Positions 36,982-49,150 of a stretch of DNA of 64,000 nucleotides are shown here, in pieces. The notes beneath the pieces are model-generated. The model had not been told where the DNA came from. It was given only the letters and a program-made list of their open reading frames with translations, and searched no databases. This stretch comes from Blastomyces gilchristii SLH14081 (Eukaryota; Ascomycota; Eurotiomycetes; Onygenales; Ajellomycetaceae), in assembly GCF_000003855.2 (NCBI RefSeq), contig NW_003101674.1, forward strand, positions 595,970 to 659,969. Reading direction: 5' to 3'. The stretch's first letter is position 1, and each line of letters opens with the position of its first letter. Made by a program: the position numbers and the translations under genes.

Positions 36982-37964
36982 ATTTCTGACTTGATTACAA
37001 CTTGTATAATAATTTTTGAAAACTCAAAATCAATTTTAATTATTAATAATTATGAACTTATAACTAACTAATATAAAAAGAAAAAAACTTTTTCTACTTC
37101 TTCTCTTTCTTATTCTTCTTATTATTCTTTATAATTTACTTCTCATTCTTCTTCTTCTTCTTCTTCTTCTCATCTGAGATAATAATCATCTCAAAATCTC
37201 TCTCTGCTGTCTTCTCAGAGAAGGGTTCTCACTGCTCTCTCTCAGTCAGATCAATCTATGTCTCAAAATCTCATATTTTCTGATCTGCTGTCTCAGGTTT
37301 CATCTCAGCAGTAAGTAGATTGATATACTCAGAGAGCAGAGCTATCTTCTTAATATTCTGAATTATGAAGTGCATTCAAGATCTGAACAAGATCTTAATT
37401 CTCTTCTTCTCTATCAGCTTCTACTAATCAATTAGAGAACAGAAGTATTATTAAAAATTGTTATCTCTTAATAAATAAAAAACTTATCAGTTTTAACTTC
37501 TTTATCTTCTACTTTAATACTCTCTTAATCTTCTTCTGCTGCTGCTTATTTATAGTAATACTCTTCTTCTCTCTCTCTCTCTCTATCTTAAACTTAAATT
37601 ATTCTCAGAACTTCTTCTGATTCTATCACTACTGTATAAGACTCTTCACTGTCTTCTTCTTCAATCTCTCACAGACAGTATCATTCACATTATTTCTATA
37701 CTTAGTTCAGTCTAAATCTATCAGAAGTGTTACTTAAAATCATTATTATTCTGCTTTCTTACAGAGTCTCTTTAAGATATTATAATATGTCTTATAATCT
37801 GTCTTCTCTTACTTAAATATCTTCTTCTTCTCTTTCTTCAATCTGTGATAATACTCACATGCCTTGATGATCTGCAGAACCGCAGAATATTTAAAGAGAG
37901 ATGATATAATTAATTTTAATAAGTGTTGAAGAGAAATAAAGACAGAAGAGACAGTCAGAAATAA

Positions 37965-37968
37965 TATA

Positions 37969-38003
<35 letters not shown>

Positions 38004-38103
38004 AATGATGATAATAATAATAATGATAATAATAATAATAATAGTGATAATGATAATAATAATAATAATAATAATAATGATAATAATGATAATAATGATG
38101 ATG
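37965..38103. repeat. (AAT/GAT)n trinucleotide repeat
   Basis: About 140 bp of AAT units mixed with GAT/AGT variants inside the hAT element. On the minus strand it gives a Tyr/His-rich low-complexity frame that is not a gene. Confidence 0.9.
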
Positions 38104-38756
38104 AAAGAGAAAGTGCATTGAAATATATTACAGACTTATCAAATATAAAGAGATAAAGAAAATATTAACAGCTTTCAGAGATATATAAAAACAGCTACAG
38201 TGTTACATAGTAACATCATCTTCATTTAATACATGCAGTGTTGATATTCTTTATATGTAGTTATTATATAATCTATATCAGAGATACATGCAGAAAACAG
38301 ATTTTTATTACTAGAAAGAATGATTGCAGCAATTCTCTGTTTTTATATTATAAAAATAAGTTATTCTCATTTCTTTCTTCTCTCTTTTCTCTTCTTCTTT
38401 AACTCATCACTAAGTTCAAGCTGATATGAAAACTATTAAAACACTCTTAGAAACTCTCAAATTGAAGAGTATAGACTAATTAAATTTTAAATACAGAAGA
38501 ATCAAATTATATTTAATATTATTAATTATTCATTTCTTCTCAATAAAATCACAGTCATGTCTTTTTCTTCTCTCTCTCAAATGAAACATGGTCTGTGAAA
38601 AGTAAGTATTATATCAGATTATAATGATTAATATAGCCTCAGCATGCAGAGCTGTATATATACAGTGTGTACTGAACTAAGAGACTGTGTGAGTTACAAA
38701 CTGATACCAGTATCTCAGAGAGAGCTGTGCAGTGTGAAAAAGCTGCAACTCTCAGT

Positions 38757-39262
38757 TAGACTGACTGTGTAACTGTGTCTGAAATCAGGACCAGATTTTT
38801 TGATAGTCTCATTATCAATTCAACTGATCTCATTACACGGTTTTAACATTAGATAGTAGTCTCATACTATTTCAGTGAGACTTACTGTCTACTCTTGTCA
38901 CATTTTTCAAATGAGACTATGATTTCTACTTCTCAATTTAAATTATTTTTATTGCTTTAAATGACTTTAAATCTTATTTGAGTGTTATTAAAAAGCATTA
39001 CTTTTTAAAAAATTAAAAATAGTCTAAAAAAAACCTTAAAATGTCTAAAAATAGTAACTTTATGTCAAGAATAGAACTAAATGAAATCAAATGAAATCAC
39101 TTTCTCATTTTTTTCAAGTCATGGTTTCATTTTAAGATCTGATATATAGTCACTTTACATGTTTTTTTGATAGCCAGTCCCAGTGAGATTCACATCAAGA
39201 AATGTATGAGATTAGATTAAATGAGATCAAATGTGAAATTTATGATTCTGGCGGCCAGTCTA
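38757..39262 (-). mobile_element. hAT-type MITE, copy H, nested in the hAT element
   Basis: 506 bp from TAGACTGACTGTG to GCGGCCAGTCTA with perfect 8-bp duplications CTCTCAGT (38749-38756 and 39263-39270). A MITE inside its probable parent shows that transposase was still available after the parent had inserted. Confidence 0.92.
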
Positions 39263-39719
39263 CTCTCAGTTATATATGTAGAGAATGAATTGTTACAGTA
39301 AGTGCATATGCATTGCATAAAAGTAATACTTTTTAATAATACTCAGTCTCTGATATTATGAAAATAGAGTCTCTCTGTGAGATCTATTTTTATTAGAAGT
39401 CAGAGAATCTTATATTTCTCAAGATTATCTTTATACATCTTATCTGTGAAATCAATGAGAGAAATCATTGATTTCAATGTTCTGTTCTTAATATTATTCA
39501 AGTAGTAGCAGAGTTCACTCTGATCACACTTTTTAAGTGTATATTTTCTAAATATTCACATTTATACAGATATATACTGATTATTTATTAGATAATATTA
39601 AGATAATAACTTATTACAGCTATGTTACTCTCACTGTGAGAGATACATAGTTAATAATAAATATTGTAAAGACTCTGAGAAGTAAGTATTTTAAGAGTAC
39701 TGTGACTCTGTAATCTTGA

Positions 39720-39830
39720 TTTTTTTTATTTTTATTTTTATTTTTTTTTTATTTTTCATTCTGATTTTTTCTTGTTTTTGTTTTGTTTTTTGTTTTTTGT
39801 TTTTTTTTTTTTTTGTATTTTATATTTTTT
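39720..39830. repeat. T-rich low-complexity tract
   Basis: Long runs of T broken by A, G and short TTTTG repeats, near the right end of the hAT element. Confidence 0.85.
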
Positions 39831-40477
39831 TCATAATTAAAATTATATGAATTATGATCTGTGTTTAGAAAAGTAATAATATTTAATAATACTCTCTGTT
39901 GAATTTTCAATAAATAAGTACTATATTATGATATTATGTAAGTGAGAAGTGATTTTATAGTCTTATTTAATATTATTCTCAATAATGAGATCAGAATGAA
40001 AATGTGACTAAGAATTCAAATATATTCTTTATTCAGAACTAGATTTTTATTTAAAAAGTGAATCTGAGATCTTTAATATTTAAAATAATATGATTCAGAA
40101 TTAATGTAATAAATACAAATTATAATCAGAAGTAATACTTTTAAATAATATAATAACTATAAAGTTTGATTCTGATCTCAGATATAGTTATATAGTCAGT
40201 TTAAATATCTCATTAATATCTTCAATCAGATCTTTATATTTATTATTAAACTTATCAGATTATTCTTCTATAATTATATTATTTATCTTAAATATCTCAG
40301 AAGTTATCTTCTGATTCATTATTAATATTAACAGTGATCTATGATCTTGTATTTACTACTCTGATATTTTCTTATTTCTCTATCTTAAAGACATATATTC
40401 TTTTATTAAGTCAGACATCTCTCTGAATCTTAGATTAATCATAAGTTTAATCACTTAATAAATCATCTAGACACACT

Positions 40478-40751
40478 TGTAACAATGTGTGAAGATGTTA
40501 ATTTGTATATTATTGTGGTTATTTGTTGCTTGTGAAGGGCTTCATAATCTCTTGAAGAATAACATTGTTGTGTTATGTGTGTAATCTATCTATGCGAGTT
40601 ACACTAAATGGATAGGTTGGGGTGGCACGTGACTAGGGTAGGTGTAGTAATCACCAACATTATGCGAGGTCGGGGTTATGATTATGTAATGAGGTCAAGT
40701 GGCGCACTTAGCGAGGTCAAGTTTTCTGTATACACAGCCTATAGCCGCCCA
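40478..40751 (-). repeat. Probable 5' LTR of the copia element
   Basis: A TGTAACA...CCGCCCA stretch lies directly upstream of the minus-strand copia gag start. Its composition changes from AT-rich at the gag side to normal with several CpG. TG...CA ends and position support an LTR, but no second copy is in the window to prove the boundaries. Confidence 0.4.
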
Positions 40752-41237
40752 GTATATATATATATATTATATTCACGTCATTAAGTATGAACATAATAAA
40801 AATAATAAAAAAGTAAAAAAGTAAAAGAATACCACCTCTAAAAACAAAAATAAATGTGAGCGGTGCTTTTTGGTGTTCTCGACGACGCGTATATTGAAAA
40901 TTGGGTTTGTGAGGTCAGGGGCGGTGATGATAGGAATCAGCCTTATAATAATAGATCATAACCAAGGTATGGTCCCACCAATAGTACCAGTGTCTTGTTT
41001 TGATCGAATAAAAAATCCACGTAACCCGTAGCCCGTAAAATAGAAGTTGAGAAGATAAAAGTAGGAAATAAAAATGGACAAGAAAGAAAGAGCTGAAGAT
41101 AAAATAGAGATATGGAGAAGATATATTTATTCGGTTTTTGAAATAGGGGGAATTGAGGAAACACGAGAAAAGTAGATCGATAAGAGCCGCCAGGAGGAAA
41201 GTAATTCGATACAAGGTTAATCTGAGCAAGTCAGAGT
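40752..41237. other. Intergenic region downstream of palcA-like gene
   Basis: Includes a TATATA run (40753-40772) and the 3' UTR side of the minus-strand transcription factor gene. No gene is seen; open frames at 40915-41241 have no recognisable content. Confidence 0.55.
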
Positions 41238-43542
41238 TCAAGTGGCAGCAGCAGCTTTCGGATCACCTTCTGCTATGCTTTTATCGTCTTTCTTTTCTGT
41301 GTCTTGCGGACTTTTACCACCGCCATCCGCATTTTCAGCAAGCTTCGATTCAGCAACTTTCAGCTTCTCCTTGGTCTCCGAGAGCTCCCGTTGTAACGAT
41401 TTGATGTAGACAATTGCCATCTCAACAGTGCTTGCCTTGCTGATCGTTTGTGTTGAACTTGGCTTATCAGAGGATGATTTGCTGGTGGTGTTGCTGTTCG
41501 TTGCGCCATCGCCACCATCACCGCCGGCACCGCCGGCTCTGTCTACTTTTTCACGCTCTCGTATTAGTGACGGTGGCAGTAAGCCTTCGATCTCCTTGAG
41601 TGCGGTATTGATGCGATTTCGACGACCCTGTTCGGCTAGTTTGTGATTCGTCCGTTTGGAGCTTAGGTTTTCCGCCAGCGCATTTGGATACGAGACGCCT
41701 GGTAGAAGAGTACCCTCAATGATGTGTTGGTAATTGGATTTCGAGGCGAGGTAAAGAGCTGACTTTTCCGCGTTGATACCTACTATAGTCGAATGGTCAG
41801 TTAATTCGTTGTGGCCGATATTAAATAATTAAAAAAATATATAAGAAGGATAAAAACAAGACTAGCTAGAGTAGGAGTGAGGCATACCATCACCGCGAAT
41901 TAAGGGTTGAATGCTAGGGCTAATTTTCGGCCGCAATGCCGGACTAACTTGCGAGGAGCTAACGCTTTGTCGTTTCTTGGACACTCTGCTATTCGGTTTT
42001 GAATCCGCCCGCTTGGTGCCAATCGGCCCAGTTGGAGATGCCGTAGCAGCGATTTGGGGGCTTGGTGTAACAGAGGCGATTGATGGACGTTCTGAAGACC
42101 CATTTTTGGCTGGGTTCAACTTGGGCGTCTGTTCAGCCGCGATCGTTGGAGTTGCTTCACTGTTCGTCACGATTGTTCCAGATGACGCGGTAGCAAGTTC
42201 AGAATTTGAGGAAGCGGCTTCAGGCAACGATATATCTTCCATCGCCTCGTCAGGATATTCGTTGATAACGATGTCTCCGCTTCTTGAGAATTGATGCTCT
42301 GAACTTTGCGCAGGCTGGGATCGTCGCTGCAGTTTCATCAAAGTAGCAGGCGTTGCGGCTTCACGGGCAATTGCTTCAGATCTTGACTCTTGGGTTCCAA
42401 TGCATGGAGACCTTGCGGATCGTGGGAGCGCAGGCGGAGGCATCAATGGTTCTGACAAGGGTTCTGGGGAAACAGAATCTTGTCCTGAGCTTTCTGTGCT
42501 TCCTGGATGGCGATACCCATCGACCTGGTTTACTGATAGTCGACTTGAGTTCTTATCATGGTTCGCAAAAAAGGTAGCATCATCCGACGGGCCGGATAAG
42601 CTAGGTTTTCGACGACTAAGGGGACGAACTAACGGAGATTGACGAACTAGTCGTGGACCGGCCCGAGTCGAAAAGGACAGTTTTCGTCGCTGTTTGCGTG
42701 CGAGCCCCGGAGACGATGGAGCAGAGGCGCTTGGAAGTTGATTGCTCATTTCTACCGGCGAAGATATAAAACTCATATCTGGAGTATGTGATGTGGTGCC
42801 ATTGAACATATACCCATTGCCGTTCGCATTTCGCGCTTCCAGAGCTGGTGACGTGAGGGGAGTAAAGTATTCACCAGGAACAGTATATTCTGGCATACAG
42901 AACTGCTGTTCTAAAGGGGTCATCGCGGGGGAAAGCGAAGGGGTAAACGCGCTCTGTAATATTTGATAAAAGAGTCAGAAAACCACTCCTTTCATTTTCA
43001 ACTTGGGGTTTTAATCATACATGGTCATCATTGGGTCTTGCATAGTACTCGTAGTGTCGATGACTATCAGTGTCCAACCTGGAAAGCCCATGAGGAATTC
43101 CGGCATGCATCTCGGCACTGTTGGGGGTAGGCGGAATATATGGTCTCTGCCCATAGCTCTGTTGCGGGAGGAAAGCTTGCTGTTTCTGGGCGTAGAATTG
43201 TGGTGCTGCGTTCGCGTCTGTCGTATTTATGCTGCCTTGAATGCCCATTTGGTGGTGCAGTTGGTGAAGCTCAGGTTGATAGTCCGGGGCTTCAGAAGTA
43301 TTCTGCATCTGCTGGTGATGGGCCATTCCAGGGGGTTGAACGTCCTGCATTGATGTTGAAATATCCGGGGCCAAAGCGTGAATGGCATTGTGCTGCTGGT
43401 TTACGACATCGTCCAAGTCCGCGAAGTTGAAGTTGAAATCCAGATACTTTGAAAATTCCTCTTCTCCAGATACAGGAACAAGAAGGTCCTCAGGCATGGT
43501 TTGGGGCCAAGCGGGCAGCGACGTGTCTCTATCCATTGCCAT
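41238..43542 (-). CDS. palcA: bHLH phosphate-starvation regulator (NUC-1/PalcA/Pho4 type)
   Basis: Three exons: 43542-43021, 42953-41888 and 41779-41238, with GTATGA...TACAG and GTATGC...TAG introns, giving about 709 residues. In Neurospora and Aspergillus the NUC-1/PalcA factor enters the nucleus under phosphate limitation and activates phosphatase and phosphate permease genes. The N-terminus is acidic with short Gln/His-rich stretches and an IPPTPNS block. The middle is Ser/Pro-rich and probably disordered. The DNA-binding domain is at about 571-586, KRTNHKLAEQGRRNRIN, with the His, Glu and Arg of E-box (CACGTG) binders. Helix 1 is followed by a long loop of about 45 residues, rich in Gly and Ser, then helix 2 and a short Leu-heptad coiled coil. 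The long loop is typical of this family. Exon 1 codon count is integral and the fusion gives NDDH-SAFTPSLSP. The symbol follows the Aspergillus name. Confidence 0.85.
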
Positions 43543-46500
43543 GATTGATATATCTCGGGCTGCTCAAGAAACCACAAACGGTATCGAGAAGAGGATACAG
43601 AGAGACAAGAGACAGATACAACACACAACCTCAGACAGGGCAGATGACAGCCCGATGGCCCTGGGAAGGTGGTCAAAAATTGCGGGTGGGGAGCCGCAGG
43701 TGGCTGCGGCGGGAACTGAGAGCGCGGACCTAGTTGGTGGGATCAATTTTCGCAGCAGGCCAACGAGGGACTTGGAAACAGGGAGACCACAGGAGAAAAC
43801 AGGAGAATGGAATCTGGGGGAGGAGGTCCAAAAAGCAAAGAAGCAGAGCGCGCAAAAAGGAGCGAACAGAAGAACACTGACTACTGGGTGGAGGTTGAAG
43901 CCCTGGCGGCGAGTAGAGGTTGAGGTTGGCGCAAATCGGGCCCGTGCTGAGTTTTGTCGGGATAGTGCGGGACGATGGGACGCTCCGCGTTCTTGGCCGG
44001 CGCCGTGGCGGCGTTGCTTGGTTGGTTTTTCCACAGACCGACGTCACATAACGGCGTGACTAAGAAGGATACTTCGTAGTTATGGTAGTTAGTGTATACT
44101 TTTCCTTCCATCTTCCTCCTCGATGCTTCAAACCTTTTTGAGGTTAAGTTACATCTCTTGTTCGCTAATGCTGACGCTGGAGCTAGCAAATAGGGCTGGA
44201 TGGAAGATTTTCACCAATGATAAACCTCGCAGAGGTGGTCAGAACCTCCGTTCTATCATCGCTACTCCGTAGTTACTCCTACTCCGTAGAGTTTCAAGAG
44301 CGTCAGAGGTTGCTCAAAATAGCCCTGCACTTGATGCGCGGAGAAAGCAAACTAAAGCCCCAAGTTTCATTATTTTCTTTTTCTATCTTGCCGCCATCCG
44401 CCCCGAAATTCAGCACAGAGCAACCCAAGAAGCAAGTCTGTCGGCTTTCCCTTTTCTGTGGAAGAAACTAGCCGGGAGTTTCAGTGTGGGGTTTGCTCGC
44501 TGGCTTCGCGAATCCCAGCCGCGTGGCGGAAGGACGTGAAGTAGCGTCGAAATCGACAAGCTCCATGCGGCATGGTAGGATTATTTTGGGCCGCGCTAAG
44601 CTGGAATAACATGGGCCATCCTACACAGTGCAAACCCTGGCTCGCTACAAGGGGGGCAAGCCTCAAAGAAAAGGCGCTTCGAGGGTTCCTTGTTGATAAA
44701 ATTTATTCAGGGCTCGGGCCCTCTGCCCAGAGGTCTTACATTCCAATCAGTCTGGCCGTCTTCGATATTTATCTTCGAAAAGCATCAGTGGGGTGAGGGT
44801 GGCGTTGGGGTTGGGGTTGAGATGGTGGGAATGAGACACCGAGGGGGATTGAAACAGGAAAGCAAAGGGAAGGAGAACAATTATTGTGCGCTCTTGGACT
44901 GATTTCTATAAACAATTTGACACAAAGGAACAGCATATCGGCATATCTTTAATTGTTCCTGACAGGGCGAAAAGCAGGTGCCACGAGAAATATGTGTATA
45001 CTCTGTATATGTGCTATACATGTATCCAAATATTGCATGGACTGCATCATGTGGATATTCAAATGATGCAGACAGGTTCGAACAATCCCCGACAGAGAAA
45101 TCAAAAGATCTGCAATTCAAAGAAGGCAGAGATCTGATCACACATCAACCAACCACCCTGCCTGTGCAGCCACAAAATTCCTTTCTGCTATGGCAGCACT
45201 GCCATTGTTTGTCCGCGTGATTCTCTTTTTGATAGTTTATGGTTAATTGGCACTTTGCACTGTCAAAATCTCAACTCTATGCATAACCATCATGAGGAAC
45301 TAACTCCCTTCCCTCAAACTTATCTCCCCATCGCCCTATCTACAGCTAAAAACTGCATCATATCAACATCATATCTATTTATTGCAAGCTGGATGAAAAA
45401 TCAGCATTGAGAGCTGGCAGTTTCTCCCTTTTTGTCTCTGAGGTGCTTACTGACTATTGATTATTGATACTCTCAATTTATCCCCAAGTAGCATGGCACT
45501 GGATGAGAGAGCGAGATTTTGCGCAGTCCATTGAGTTGTGTGTGATATAATTCCCTGTCACCCTTTCCACCTCTTTTCTCCAAGCTAATTTGCGACAGAT
45601 TACTCCGTACACATTTTCGCAATAAAAAGCTCAGGCCTGCATAAAATGAGTTATGTAGGTAAAGTTTTCGTAGTCAAACATTTCGCATGATTAAATTATA
45701 GATGTTATTTGCGGAGGCTATGGCTACTATATTATCATTTTGAACCTTTCAGTTTCATTGATATTGACAAACTATCTGTATGTGTGTATAGGAACCAAGT
45801 GATATTTCCTTTTCTTACATAGGTAATAAAAGCTGCATAATAGAGCCTTCTCACATACAGATACACTACATAAGACATACATATCTGTTATGAATAAAAA
45901 ACTGAGAGATATGCATGCTTATTATTTCTAATTGGATTAAGATGAATTGACATCTTAAATGAACAGCTACTTCATTTTTATAATGAAAATCCAAAAGTGA
46001 AGGCTTCATAAAATTAAAAAGCTTTATTTCAATAGAAAAACATATGCAAAGAAGAGAAGCTCTCAACCCTCCCTGTCTCTGTTTCTCCCTCAATATGCAC
46101 ATGGAAAAAAAAGGGGGAAAAATAAGGAAACAATAATCAGTCAATCTTCCGAATGCAAACTGGGCCTATCTCCCTCAATAACAGTAACAGTAACAACAAC
46201 CAACAACCAACCCAGCACATTATGATATCTTCATCAGTTTTTGACACAGCAGGTCCAGCATTGTGACTACATGTAATTAAATGGTCAGAAAATTGGCTAT
46301 ATAGAGAATTTCGTTTTCAGGCACTCTTGGCGGACGCGGGAAATGTAGGAGAGCTCAAAAGGGGGTCTCACGTAGCCGGACGGGGGTAGGTTGGGGGAAG
46401 AAAAGGAGGGGGAAGGTGTAGAACAGAAAGAAAAGACATAGTACATACATGTCTGTGCATTGGTCTGTTTTTCGCGTACTGTATTTTTTTAATATGCATC

Positions 46501-46663
46501 CAAGAGAAAACTTTGTTAGTTAAATTGAACCCTTTTTCACTGCGCTGACATTGAGGAAGAGAGAAAAAAAAAAAAAAAGGTGACCTCAGTCATGCAACTA
46601 TTGCAGTGGGTTATGATGATAATGAGAAAAGAGAAAGAAGAAAATTACGTGCCGTTCCTTTAC
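43543..46663. other. Intergenic region upstream of palcA-like gene
   Basis: About 3.1 kb with no convincing gene. 43543-44200 is GC-richer and is likely promoter and 5' UTR of the minus-strand transcription factor; it contains an open plus frame (43382-44059) that lacks any domain and overlaps exon 1. The short palindromic motif TACTCCGTA appears at 44263-44271, 44280-44288 and 45601-45609. From 45600 to 46150 the DNA is AT-richer. Confidence 0.5.
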
Positions 46664-46880
46664 CGATGCAAATTGGCGGCTTGGGGTAGCAGACCCGTAG
46701 GCACTCCTCGCCTTGGATATTTTGTTTTACCAGGAGTTCTTGTAGCTGCTGTTGGTCTTGGGTGGTGAGTGACACTTGTGCGGACTGTTCGACCTGGCCC
46801 ATTGGAGCTGGGAGGGCGATTGCAGTTTGTGTTCTGATGAGGGCGAATGTGAGCGTGGTGAGGAGGATGGAGAATTGCAT
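46664..46880 (-). CDS. Small secreted cysteine-containing protein, first exon
   Basis: Starts MQFSILLTTLTFALIRTQ followed by TAIALPAP, a clear signal peptide with likely cleavage near residue 21-23. The mature part is short and polar, with Gln-rich QDQQQLQELL and then three cysteines (CLRVCYPKPPIC). At 46663 a GTAAAG donor follows the Ile codon plus one base, so a short second exon is likely; its acceptor (candidates near 46590-46605) could not be fixed. Total length would be about 74-90 residues. An in-frame upstream Met gives a longer, basic N-terminus that would hide the signal peptide, so the internal Met at 46880 is preferred. The family is unknown; size and cysteines fit small secreted fungal proteins. 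Confidence 0.5.
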
Positions 46881-49150
46881 TTTTAATATTTTCTTTTTCT
46901 TCGTTCTCTTTCTGTTTTTAAGGTGTGGTTCTTCGGGTAATGGGAGGTGTTTCTTCTTGGGGTTTGAAGAGTGATCCGGTTGGCCCTGGGTTGTAGGACG
47001 TGGATATATATAATGGATTGCAAGCAAGCAAGAACTGTCTTTGAAGATGTTGCTGAGGAAAGATGTAAGAACTCGTGAGGAGGAGGCATGGGCCGTTTAT
47101 ATATCAATTTCCGCTATTCGAATTAATCTCTCCCCGGGCGAGAGTGTGGTGCGAAACGAGACGGAAGCATGCAGGCCCTAACTGCCTCCTCTCACTGTTC
47201 TAAAAACTCCCCATCCCTATACGTTATAGTTGATGATGCATGCACTGGGGCGGGAGGGGAGGGAAGGCGTACAGTCTGACCCAAATCCTGCGGGGCAGAG
47301 GACTTTATATCCCTCGTAAGCAGCAAGTATATGAGCCGCTCGTTTCACTGCGTCTTCAGAGAGAACAAAAAAGAAGGCCTATTTTTAACGGGCGGAGGAG
47401 ACCGAATATTGTGATAGGGTATGCTTAATCTCCGCACCGGCGCTTCATCATGCAGGGCTCAGCATGCCTAGGTAGCAAAGTGCGAGTTGCTTCAGAAGAA
47501 ACAACAAAAGGGCCTAGAGTGCCGATTTTATTTCTCGGCGGTGGAAATTGAACAGCAACCTATAGAAGGACGCCGTAGGATTTCACTGTAAGCGTATATG
47601 GCGCAACACTCGGGAAACATAATGATTGACACAAGGCTAATTTCGAGATGTTGCACTGCGGACCTTGGCACATCAAAGCATTATGATCTGTACTCCGTAC
47701 TCAGGGTGCTATCCGGGTATATATTGCTGTTGCCTGTCAATACTTGTTGTGGATGTTAAGGTGATTAACATGCTATCGGGGATCCGGGTAAATCGAGGCA
47801 ATAGAACGCCGAGGATGGACTTTTGGTATCATCCGAATAATCCCATGCAAAACTAAATAAAGCTATAATGGCAGAGGATATGGAAGGGATTAAGTGAGCA
47901 AATAAAGCTTCTGAAACAGTTGTGCGACCTGCTTCGAGAGAGGAAAAAAAAAGAAAGAAAATCCTGATGTCTAGAACTTGGCCAAGAGAGGATGTTTGCG
48001 TTTAATCTTCCATTCATTGTTTAATCATGTAAGGGGTTCACATCCAATTTATTTTAAAAATTATTGCCAAGCTGAAGAAATTGAATGTAACTCCCTAGAA
48101 TGAAGGAAGTTTCTGCAAAGAACAATAGGATTAATGATGCAGATATGACATTGTTCTTATTAGCCTGGCTAAAAAGTCTTTGAAGGCCAAGATAATATAG
48201 AGGAACGATTTTGAGGTTCAACAACGGCTCCAATGGTTTGAAATATAGCCAACAGTATCAAAAATCTGAATTTAGCAATTGCTTCCATACTTTTGAGTTT
48301 GTAGGTCTTTATTTTTTTTATTTTTTTTTATTTTTTTCTCGATATTTCCTCAATCAAATGAGTGATGGATGGCCTAGCCCTGAAAAAGCTTCATTGGCAC
48401 ATGAACTCTCCGTTCCAACAGTGGTTTTCACATCGTAGTCTTCTTGGAACGAGAAGGCGAAAAGGTAGATATCTACCATTATACAGAAGATTCAGGGCAG
48501 GGGTAATAATGGATAGTGGAGCACCACCATGGCGGGGATTGACGATCAAGGGCTAAAGCGGATTAAAATAAATAAGAGAAACAACAGGCAAGTATCAATC
48601 ATTATTAATTAGACTCAGGCTTGTGTTTCTGCGCTAATTTAGGGATCTGGCTTGGCGGCACTATCAGATCAGAGGGGAGAAAGAACATGCAAAGGATATC
48701 AGGGCAGAAGGACACGAAGGTTCATTTGGTTCATTAACATAAAGATTCGAAAAGTAGAGCCAGAAAGAGTGAGGCCATCCATCTTTGAAGAACTGTAGTT
48801 TACTCCATAGTTACGTGATACATGTTGCACGATGTTGACAATAATAATAGACCAGATAGACCAGACCGACCAAGCGTAGATGGCGGGTAAGTTACAGTAA
48901 CTAGTTAACTAGTTAGTTACATAACAGAACTCCGGGTCACGTCATGTTCCGTTCACCGACCCAAGCCCCACGTCAGCTGTACAGCAGCTGGTAGTATCTA
49001 CTGGTATCCCCGCCCATAGCAACTACACCTTCTCCGGCATCCTATCTTCTGTTTCTACATTCCTCTTCATTGCCTAACATATTCTAGCCCGGTGCGGGTG
49101 TTAGTTACCACTCTATATACCTGCTCGAGCCTCCTCCGCCGCCCGTGACT
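46881..49150. other. Intergenic region
   Basis: The left part is the promoter of the small secreted protein, the right part that of the septin-like gene. It holds one TACTCCGTA motif (47691-47699), a T/A-rich tract at 48308-48340 and no supportable ORF. Both flanking genes read away from this region. Confidence 0.55.

Larger units (their letters stand above)
33899..40203 (-). mobile_element. hAT-superfamily DNA transposon, 6.3 kb, likely parent of the MITEs
   Basis: The left end is TAGACTGGCCGGTGGGACC, and its first ~90 bp match the MITE ends. The right end is ATATAGTCAGTTTA, the mutated form of ACACGGTCAGTCTA. Flanks are GATATCTC (33891-33898) and AATATCTC (40204-40211), an 8-bp target duplication differing by one G to A. 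It sits in the copia gag. The minus strand encodes a hAT transposase C-terminus. It also contains MITE H and several microsatellites. An 8-bp duplication plus a hAT transposase makes the class assignment firm. Confidence 0.85.
29600..40477 (-). mobile_element. Ty1/copia retrotransposon, degraded, split by two DNA transposons
   Basis: Minus-strand order: a probable 5' LTR (40478-40751), the start of gag (ATG at 40418, to 40204), then the 6.3-kb hAT element, more gag (33890-32914), MITE F, the damaged zinc knuckle (about 32400-32340), the pre-integrase domain and integrase (about 31650-31000) and RT (about 30250-29620). RNase H and a 3' LTR are missing at the right-hand (3') end near 29600. Removing the two insertions leaves about 4.3 kb. 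Confidence 0.75.

Noticed and set aside
37891..38118. 75-residue Tyr/His-rich frame
   Set aside because: It is a translation of the AAT/GAT microsatellite.
43382..44059. 225-residue open frame on the plus strand
   Set aside because: It overlaps exon 1 and the promoter of the palcA-like gene on the other strand, has no domain and mixed low-complexity content.
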